Part shown: piece after piece, positions 20,850-26,955 of the stretch
Position numbering within the stretch: the stretch's first letter is position 1
Layout of the letters: every line of letters starts with the position of its first letter
Assembly (NCBI GenBank): GCA_051453625.1
Contig: JBOZIK010000001.1
Coordinates: forward strand, 290,069,910 to 290,096,864
Direction of reading: 5' to 3'
DNA length: 26,955 bases
From: Welwitschia mirabilis
Lineage: Eukaryota > Gnetophyta > Gnetopsida > Welwitschiales
Notes under the pieces: generated by a model
What the model was told of the DNA's origin: nothing
The model's database searches: none
The model's input: the letters and a program-made list of their open reading frames with translations, nothing else
Program-made: the position numbers and the translations under genes

Positions 20850-22110
20850 GTTTTAGTAATAAGCATATACTTCAAGCTACATATGTTAATTACTGTTCTT
20901 TCTTGACCTCTAGTAAACCATGAAAAAATGGATCAACTTGTTCAATGTTTTCTATGGTTTGGCGATCAAACTAAAAAACATTTTTCTAGAGGTACTTGGG
21001 ATATTTGTACCTTAAGTATAGAAGGTGGAGGTTTTGGCCTTATTAATTATCATAAATAGGGAAATTTCTTTATAATCTAAATAAATAGCAAAATGTTTGG
21101 ACAATAACAATGCTTGGAGCATTATTTAAAAAAACAAATTAATTAAGGTAAATCTAAAAATTTAGGCATTTAGCATAGTAATGGTTTCTTTCACTGTGTT
21201 TTTCTTTCTAAGGCTAATTTTATATCTAGATTTTTTTGGTTTCAAAGAAATTTGGCTAGCTTAGAGTTTTATCAGTAATTATTGAAAATATGAGCACATT
21301 AAGCTTCTAAAATTAATGTTATAAAAATCGAATCCTTGGTGGCTTCCATTTAATGAAGGAATATGGACTATTCATTCACCTAAATTGTCTTCGACTTAAA
21401 AAATTAGGTGTTGCTTTAGTTTCTTGTCTCCACCTATATGAAAGATGATTAATGTGGACAAAGCAATTAACCTCAATGACCCTAAGGAGGCTCAAAAAAA
21501 AGCTTTCCAAAAACTTATAGAAGAATTGAATGAGTTATTTGATGTAAATGAGCAGCTGTTATTATATAGTATGGTGGGCATTCGTTTCGAAGAGAATCGT
21601 GGAAAACGGGGTTGTGGGAGAGCAAATTTGTAAGAATTGCAATTAGATATCTCTTGTATAGATTGAAGACATGTTTTTCCTTTAAAGGCAAAAATCACCT
21701 ATGACATTACTAATAAAATAAAAATATCCACAAAAGGCTAAATAAAAGATGGAATAGTTGAGCAACTTCTAGCTTATAGAAACATAGAATAAATAATATT
21801 TGAAAATGATCAACATTTCCAAAAATTTGTTTTTTTTTTAGTGGTGTTTAATTCATTAAGGCTTACCCATTGGTACTCATTTACCAGATTTAGGATTTAC
21901 TTCTCTGAAATGTCATTTTTGTGATGCTCAAGATTCATTTGATCATATTTTCTTTAACTATACAGCCACTGAGAATGCAAGGAACTAGACTTTTATGTCT
22001 TGTGATAATTTCCAACCAACCATTCTGCATATTATTTTTGGAAATACTCCCAAAGTTTCTAATTCCTTTTTCTTGTTAAACTTATCTTCAACTTTTAGTC
22101 TTACACTACA
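20850..22110 (+). pseudogene. Second LINE ORF2 remnant: RT C-terminal part and zf-RVT finger
   Basis: From 20850 one frame runs about 70 codons with a single TGA: LVISIYFKLHMLITVLS, then MDQLVQCFLWFGDQTKKHF and LSIEGGGFGLINY, ending at TAG 21057-21059. This is the order seen at the end of plant L1-type RT domains (a hydrophobic stretch, an FLWG-like box, then EGGLGLR). At 21842-21985 another frame reads WCLIH, a stop, GLPIGTHLPDLGFTSLKCHFC and DSFDHIFFNY. This is a zf-RVT zinc finger with C-x2-C and His kept and the last Cys apparently changed to Tyr. The tail to about 22110 is also LINE-like. The middle (21060-21440) is too decayed to read. Confidence 0.8.
21445..21633 (+). CDS. Unidentified 62-codon frame inside the LINE remnant
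   Basis: It starts MINVDKAINLNDPKEAQKKA, continues FQKLIEELNELFDVNEQLLL, and ends with NRGKRGCGRANL before TAA. The composition (Lys, Glu, Leu, Asn in an amphipathic pattern suggesting a helix, then a basic tail) is unlike the Ile/Phe-rich shadows around it. It lies between the RT and zinc-finger parts of the LINE but matches no LINE segment I know. It may be an inserted exon-like fragment or a diverged part of the LINE. No function can be given. Confidence 0.3.
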   Translation: MINVDKAINLNDPKEAQKKAFQKLIEELNELFDVNEQLLLYSMVGIRFEENRGKRGCGRANL

Positions 22111-22584
22111 TTTGGAAGCTTTATTATAGAGTTATATTCTAGCATCTTGAATACAATTTTTGGATTTCTATGGCAAATAAATGTGAGATTGTACAAAACA
22201 TAGCCTTTCAACTCTACCTTCAAGATGAAAATATTCATATAAAATGCAAAGTTATTGACACAGTTCTTATAACATTGACTTGAACCTTTTTTTAACCATA
22301 GTTGTGTTTCTTGCTCTTAAGAACATTTTTCATATGTTATGGATTTATTTATGAATCAAGTTATCTATATTAATACATTTTCTTTTAATAAAATAACTTT
22401 TTTAGAGTCTAACACACTCCATTATTCATTGGCTCCAATACCATGTAGACATTTGTTAACTCTCAATATTAACTAGAAACTTAGATTCTTTTAATTAATG
22501 AACACTTAATTTTTTAAAAAGAAAATAGAAAGAACAAACAGGTTTAAATATTTAACTAATAGAATGTAATAAATAATTTTGGAT
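22111..22584. other. AT-rich DNA, possibly LINE 3' end
   Basis: No frame or motif was recognised. The sequence lies directly downstream of the second LINE remnant. Confidence 0.4.
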
Positions 22585-23000
22585 TAAATAATGAAATTAC
22601 TTAAAATTAAACAAAGGATCTGATTATATTATGGTTTATAGTAGTTCCATATTAAGTAACTAGAACTCTTGTTAAGGTGACTTTCGTTGGGAATTTGGTT
22701 GAATAATCATCAATCAAGATTTGGTTATTGCGAAAGATCACACCCTTGATATTAAGACTTAAATCTAAGAGACAACACAATATAATGACTAAGTTACCTA
22801 TGCTTCTAGTTCCTAAGGGTACAGCTCTAACTGGCTCCTCAAATTACATCTTAGAACCCTACATCTACATATTGTACTCTTCTACACTTACTAGCCTTCT
22901 TATACTTTGAAACTTAGGTTGCTTTGGAAATGAATATGGAAGGGTTTACATTGGTTTCTTTGTCTCTTTACTTGTAGTTTCATTTAGCTAATGAGCTTAG
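22585..23000 (+). repeat. Dispersed repeat, copy 2
   Basis: It aligns with 16010-16440 through several blocks listed there. Internally, ATCTTAGAACCCTACATCTA followed by CATATTGTACTCTTCTAC corresponds to ATCTTGGAAATCCATATCTA followed by TACATTTTTACTTTTCTAC. The small frame at 22728-22910 inside it is not supported by the other copy. Confidence 0.65.
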
Positions 23001-23371
23001 ACCTTTGATTTTGAAAGTAGTTAGACTGTTCAGAAATGGAATAATTTATGTCTAACAAATAAGAAAAAACGATTTAGGATATCAAAATATTAATATGAAA
23101 AATAATTACTTAAACGTATTCCATAAAGTTAGATCAAGAACACTAAGAAGCATTGACAATCAGAGATTCAGAAGCAGCACTACATTGACATGAGACAGTA
23201 AGATATTTATCTATCAGCAAGTAAATATAAGAATGTCCAAGGACATAAACAAATTAAGAGAATTATGTGTTAAGGATTTAACTAACATTTCAAACAACAA
23301 TATCATCATATGAGAGTTTTTCATGTGATTCAATGGGTGGAGAAAAGCCTTTGGAATATACTTTATGCTTT

Positions 23372-23452
23372 CAAAAGCATCTCACACGTTTCCTAAGGAG
23401 ATAGTTACAAACATCGTGTGCCACATTAATCAGAATATCCAACACTTGAACC
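23372..23452 (-). other. Possible small exon-like segment downstream of PDK
   Basis: The minus strand has TTTTGTGACAG, acceptable as a splice acceptor, followed by an open stretch reading VQVLDILINVAHDVCNYLLR and then KRVRCF and TGA. It is 26 codons long, so chance is quite possible. I do not recognise it, and no donor partner was found. Confidence 0.15.
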
Positions 23453-23663
23453 TGTCACAAAAGTATGTGCATTAAACATGATTTTATTGTTCACTTAAAA
23501 GAATGAGATAATATGTTGGTATTATTAGTATATCAGAAAAGTTCCAAGCCATGTATCATGCAGTAGGCTGCTCATGGGAACTTAACATTGAGCCAAACTA
23601 TGACGGAGTATCTCCACATCAACTTATAAATAGGAATTCCTTTTGATCAAAACAAGACAACAT

Positions 23664-23669
23664 TTTATT
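23664..23669 (-). terminator. Candidate polyadenylation signal for the PDK gene
   Basis: AATAAA on the minus strand about 311 bases past the PDK stop codon, within the usual range for a plant 3' UTR. Such hexamers are common in AT-rich DNA, so this is only a candidate. Confidence 0.35.
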
Positions 23670-23979
23670 TGTAATAAGATCTAAACGGTTTAGTTACACA
23701 ATAGAAGGGAATTAGCACTATTTTACTTCAACAGCCTACAGCTTTCATTGATCAATATACCCATTTGTAATGAAATTCAATACTTATTGATGCATGCTTG
23801 ACATAATTTTTTTTCCTAATTCATAACTTGTGATAGAACATGAGAATAGACACCTGCCTGACAAGTGATTGTTCACTAAAATGTTATTTTTCACGATATG
23901 ATTAGCGAATTGTAATAGTATTCCATCATGTACCATGACAAGTAATAATGGAATTGTTGAAACAAACCATTTTCACCAG

Positions 23980-24038
23980 TTAAGGCAGTGGTTCCATTGA
24001 ATTGCCAAGTCTGCTAAGGTGAAGATATGCATCTGTGC
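23980..24038 (-). CDS. PDK: Pyruvate dehydrogenase (acetyl-transferring) kinase, terminal exon
   Basis: Final exon of the mitochondrial kinase that inactivates the pyruvate dehydrogenase complex by phosphorylating its E1-alpha subunit. After TTGCAG the exon opens with two bases that complete a Gly codon, then encodes TDAYLHLSRLGNSMEPLP and TAA (23982-23980). Plant PDKs end in almost this exact sequence, usually with RLGDSxEPLP, so the gene end is complete. The phase matches the upstream exon exactly: that exon ends with one base (G) and this one starts with GC. The exon is 59 bases, two plus 19 codons including the stop. Confidence 0.93.
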
Positions 24039-24967
24039 CTGCAACATGTGCACAAAATACAATCCCTTTTAACACATCGACATATGTCGAATAGACATAA
24101 TTATTAAGCATTAAAACGATTTAACACAATGAGATAAAGAAATCTATGAAGGTAATTTCATACAAACCGTTAAAATGTGTGTTTCTTTGATCACAACAAA
24201 ATTTGATCCCTTAATCACACAGATATTGTCATTAAATAAAGTTTACATCGTGTTTTATATGTTCCGATATATATGCAATGCTTGAAACCTTCTCCAGAAT
24301 AATTCAGTAGTGGAACATCTAGTAAGATTGTAGTTGTCTAATAGCTTTAGTAGTTTTGTATATAGATTATTATATATCAAGGTCAAACAAACTCTGCATG
24401 ATAGCTAATATACAGATTGAAACCTGTTAGGTTAATTACACAAGCATTTAAATAACAATTAGATACTCGTTCAAGAAATATACCCTCCAGGGCACTAGTA
24501 ATACCTTCAAAATAAATGTATTGGCTCAAAGGATACAACTCCATTTTCTTCCAAATAGGGTCCTTGACCAGTCAATAAATAAAATTTTTGTTGGCCAGAA
24601 AAAATAGCAGCAAAAAACTATTCATAAATATGCTAATTCTTTGTTAAATCCCTGGAAGCTAACTTTGAGGCTAATCAAGGCATATCATTGAAACCCTTAT
24701 GCTCTCCATATTCTGTCTAGATGATACTTGTTTTATGAAAGTCTCTCTTAAAAACTCCATTTGAGCTGTTGAAAACTCAGATTCTTTATAAAGAACGCAT
24801 TTTGCATCGTTAAAGTAGTTATTAAAAAAAATAGTAAAGAACGCATTTTGCATCATTAAAGTAGTTATTAAAAAAAATAGTATTAAATTACCATGAGGTT
24901 CCCAAGATATAATAGTAACTGAAATGCAATGGGAAATCAAGGGCACTGTGCCAGGAGGTTAACTCAC
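24039..24967 (-). other. Last intron of the PDK gene (929 bp)
   Basis: GT-AG intron: donor G|GTGAGT at 24967 and acceptor TTGCAG|GC at 24039. It is AT-rich and includes a 46-bp tandem duplication. The minus-strand frame at 24671-24946 lies inside it and is not a gene. Confidence 0.88.
24790..24881. repeat. 46-bp tandem duplication in the PDK intron
   Basis: Units 24790-24835 and 24836-24881 both start AAAGAACGCATTTTGCATC and end TTATTAAAAAAAATAGT; the visible difference is one base (CATCGTT against CATCATT). The near-identity suggests a recent event. Confidence 0.95.
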
Positions 24968-25157
24968 CATAGCCTTCCATTGATATAACTTGCAAATCAC
25001 CCCCAAAATATCTTGCATAAAGACGACTGATTGGTAGCCCATATCCATAGCCAGCCATTGAAACCTCCTCAAATCTTGGGCTTTCTGCTGTATTATACAA
25101 ATATGTAAATATTTTGGGTAGCCCACTTCTTGGTATCCCACCTCCCTCATTTGATAT
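24968..25157 (-). CDS. PDK: Pyruvate dehydrogenase kinase, penultimate exon (GHKL ATP-binding domain)
   Basis: Encodes the C-terminal half of the GHKL ATP-binding fold. It reads ISNEGGGIPRSGLPKIFTYL, then YNTAESPRFEEVS (ATP lid), MAGYGYGLPISRLYARYF (G2 box GYGYGLP) and GGDLQVISMEGY, finishing with one base of the next Gly codon before GTGAGT. Match to plant PDK is close. Two things are odd. The G1 box, normally S-D-E-G-G-G, has Asn (AAT) for the nucleotide-binding Asp. The lid is several residues shorter than in the Arabidopsis protein as I recall it. The 5' limit at 25157 assumes a weak acceptor (TGAAG); immediately upstream the frame meets a TGA. The earlier exons, including the N-box and the N-terminal domain, are not in the window. 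It could be the end of a working gene with long introns or a pseudogene fragment. Confidence 0.9.
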
Positions 25158-25774
25158 CTTCATTCACAAAATTTCTTTGTTATAGACTAGAACTATCTTT
25201 CAAATATCATGTTCTTTTTCTTCATGTCCAAATGAAAGCACCGTAGCCAAAGCTTCTTATACAGTTAGCAAATTTACAATAAGCAACATAACCAATGAAA
25301 ATTTTGTTGCAATTTGTGAAAGCATGTAAACAAATAGAAGCATCCAATGCTTGTTCGAAAACACTACATGAACCCCTCTAATATGAACTTCTGAAGAAAA
25401 TGCAAAAGATAATCTTAGATATGAAAAGAAGTAACATTTCGAAGACAACAAAAATTAGGATATGTTAGGATATGTCAAAGAAATTAAATAAAGATACACA
25501 ATATGTGGTTTCCACATCAAGAATGTTCATTCTAATGAGCATTCAAACACTTCCCAAGTAAATCTCTATAGTTATTCACTATATTATGCTTAAGAGGCTC
25601 TACTTTATGCAAATGCTAATACTTTGGGTAAGAAGCTTGCTAAAGCATTTATGTGAATCTGACCATGGTCAATAATTGTAGCAATTGATTTTTAATAACA
25701 GTACCTTATCAAATCACTGTTAGAAAAATGCAGCAGAGCAAAAGCAAAATGCAAATATCAACACACCAGATTCA

Positions 25775-25806
25775 CGTGGAAAACCCCAATGTGGGGAAAA
25801 ACCACG
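25775..25806. other. Two-step hairpin in the copia LTR, with a G-box
   Basis: CGTGG (25775-25779) pairs with CCACG (25802-25806) and CCCCA (25784-25788) with TGGGG (25792-25796), separated by A4 and A5 internal loops and closed by ATG. The left arm overlaps CACGTG. A second hairpin, CAAGGACA/TGTCCTTG with a 5-base loop, lies at 25849-25869. In this LTR type the region lies near the RNA 3' end, so an RNA role is plausible but unproven. Confidence 0.6.
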
Positions 25807-25929
25807 GAAACAATGCAGAGCTCTCTATTAGAATGAAGAAAACAAGGGCAAGGACACAAGCTGTCCTTGATAGCCAATCTGATAACTCTCGACTCCTACA
25901 CCTTATGGCATTCCATGCCTCTACTCTCC

Positions 25930-25936
25930 ATATATA
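25930..25936 (-). promoter_or_regulatory. TATA box of the copia solo LTR
   Basis: The minus strand reads TCTATATATGGAGAG, placed about 180 bases from the LTR start, upstream of the conserved hairpin block. This is consistent with the U3 promoter. Confidence 0.55.
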
Positions 25937-25954
25937 GATTTTTTTTTAAGGTGG

Positions 25955-25970
25955 AAACCCTAACCCTAAC
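25955..25970. repeat. Telomere-like AAACCCTAACCCTAAC motif in the LTR
   Basis: A short telo-box-like sequence, two CCCTAA units, inside the U3 of the solo LTR. In plants such boxes can act as promoter elements; it is too short to be an interstitial telomere. Confidence 0.7.
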
Positions 25971-26204
25971 TTCTAGAACTTTCTAGATGACCCCATTAGA
26001 CTTCCCTTCTTCTTTATAATATTAAATTACAACAAGAAAAGGGATTATATAAAAATATATAAAGTCACACTATAAAGGAATAAATAATATCAAGAGATTT
26101 GGCTTCATTTCCAACAAAATCATTAACAAAAATATCTGTAAATGATTTTAACACACCTTTTCGCTCCATTGGGTACTCCTTCAACTACTATTTTGAAGAT
26201 ACTT

Positions 26205-26742
26205 TTAATACCACTGCCATGCCATAACCTTGTTTTTTTTTGTTTGGTCTATCACCTTCTTTCTTCCCAAGAAGTATACACTTATCCTGTGCTCTAAAAT
26301 CTCTAAATTTAGTAACAATTCAAATATCTTTCTATTCTTATCAGTTGCAATGCAGGTATTAGTCTCCATATTATGCATGCACTTAGTATCATATTGCCAT
26401 AGTCTACTTAACAATAAATGACAAGCATTCATAGGAATAACATCACAATGAACTTAGTCATAAAAGTTATTGATTTTAAAGTTGACTAGGTGCTGTTCTG
26501 TAACTATAACATGGCGTCCCTTTTGCAACTAAGAGAGTTGGTGTGTTGTTGGATGCAACATAGTCTCTAAATTCAACTTTTCCACCATCTTAGTAGTTAT
26601 CAGTGCTTCCAGTATCAACTAGGACCTTGCATGCCTTGTCTTTACACATATATCTATTTCTAAAGAGTTGTCTTCGTTGTGCTGGCTCCTTAGCAATTTT
26701 TGCAACTTGTATGAGAGTTCTCCTAATAATCAGATTTTCTTC
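26205..26742 (-). pseudogene. Second Ty3/gypsy fragment: protease region
   Basis: From 26742 the minus strand reads EENLIIRRTL, EPAQRRQLFRNRYMCKDK and ACKVLVDTGSTDNY up to TAA at 26592-26590. This matches the plant gypsy segment with (L)xxRRxL, EPxQRxxLFR and the protease active site D-T-G-S (26616-26605). After a frameshift it continues KMVEKLNLETMLHP, CDVIPMNACHLLLSRLWQYD and TNTCIATDKNRKI, the typical end of the protease with the CDVVPMxAxHxLLGRPWQYD motif. Stops and the frameshift show it is dead. Its protease motif differs from the DIGA of the element at the left end, so it is another lineage. The copia LTR sits about 90 bases further on. Confidence 0.82.
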
Positions 26743-26955
26743 CCTTTCTCACTAGCAGCCTCTTATGGTTCCTTCTTTTCGGATTCTCGGTTTGTTTCAC
26801 CATGTTTAGAGACAACATTTGTGTGTGTAGTCTCCTTGCTTAATGGACACTCATTGTTGAGAACAAATATGTTTCAAGGATGAAGTCAACAAAATTATTC
26901 GCAGGTCAAAGTAATAGCTCAAATCTGAAAGGCAAATCTTGTCAAAGGAAGCTCA
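26743..26955. other. Probable upstream part of the second gypsy fragment
   Basis: It lies where the gag-protease linker of that element would be; minus-strand reading is broken and no zinc knuckle was found. The plus-strand frame at 26668-26883 is a shadow. Confidence 0.4.

Larger units (their letters stand above)
25718..26116 (-). mobile_element. Ty1/copia-type solo LTR (399 bp)
   Basis: On the minus strand it runs from TGTTGGAAATGAAGCC (26116) to GCATTTTTCTAACA (25718), with imperfect inverted ends TGTTRGAAA. It has a TATA box (TATATATGG, about 25936) and, downstream, the CCGTGGTTTTTCCCC...GGGGTTTTCCACGTG block seen in many plant copia LTRs near the R/U5 part. AAATCA lies on both sides (25711-25716 and 26117-26122) as a target duplication, with one extra base on the left. 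No primer site or pol follows, so it is a solo LTR left by recombination. It is in the same orientation as PDK. Confidence 0.82.

Noticed and set aside
24671-24946. 91-codon minus-strand frame
   Set aside because: It lies inside the well-defined last intron of PDK and is largely made by the 46-bp tandem repeat.
25640-25690. Minus-strand stretch IATIIDHGQIHIN as a possible earlier PDK exon
   Set aside because: It only loosely resembles the expected IRVIVADG segment, lacks residues, and has no splice donor after it.
25728-25937. 69-codon plus-strand frame
   Set aside because: It falls wholly inside the copia LTR and runs antisense to it.
1-26955. CRISPR array, tRNA or rRNA genes, bacterial operons
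   Set aside because: No regularly spaced short repeats, tRNA cloverleaf or rRNA core sequence was seen on reading both strands; gene content is plant nuclear.

Overview
The window looks like plant nuclear DNA from a large, gene-poor, repeat-rich genome. It is strongly AT-rich, has spliceosomal introns, and is filled with old LTR retrotransposons and LINEs that carry many stops. The only convincing host gene is the 3' end of a mitochondrial pyruvate dehydrogenase kinase (PDK) gene with the plant-type C-terminus. A gymnosperm or similarly bloated genome fits, but that is inference; nothing here fixes the species. There is no bacterial-style organisation, and I saw no CRISPR array, rRNA or tRNA gene.

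Left part (about 350-5290, minus strand): a decayed Ty3/gypsy element, closest to Athila by its primer site and RT motifs. Reading right to left it has a 5' LTR (4207-5288), a tRNA-Asp-type primer binding site (4186-4203), gag with a retrotransposon-gag core and a damaged zinc knuckle (3954-2377), protease (about 2050-1831), a linker with a 102-bp duplication, and reverse transcriptase (1014-353) running into a 100-N gap. From 3954 to about 742 the frame is kept without any net frameshift, although stops are common. Two more copies of the same LTR family lie to the right: a piece around 5500-5660 (minus) and a full-length copy at 7647-9031 (plus).

Middle (about 9-23 kb): two LINE remnants on the plus strand (10527-12000 and 20850-22110), a tandem duplication of about 405 bp (13722-14531), a dispersed repeat present twice (about 16010-16440 and 22585-23000), a 233-bp duplicate flanking a gap (18129-18361 and 18480-18712), and three further short reading frames that I could not identify. 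Sequence gaps (runs of N) lie at 253-352, 18362-18461, 19223-19862 and 20755-20849.

Right part (about 23.6-27 kb, minus strand): two terminal PDK exons (25157-24968 and 24038-23980) joined by a 929-bp GT-AG intron. No earlier PDK exon is recognisable. Upstream lies a Ty1/copia-type solo LTR (25718-26116) with near-perfect target duplications, next to a second Ty3/gypsy protease fragment (26205-26742). The PDK exon has Asn where the ATP-binding G1 box should have Asp, and a short ATP lid, so this copy may be a pseudogene or a non-canonical kinase.
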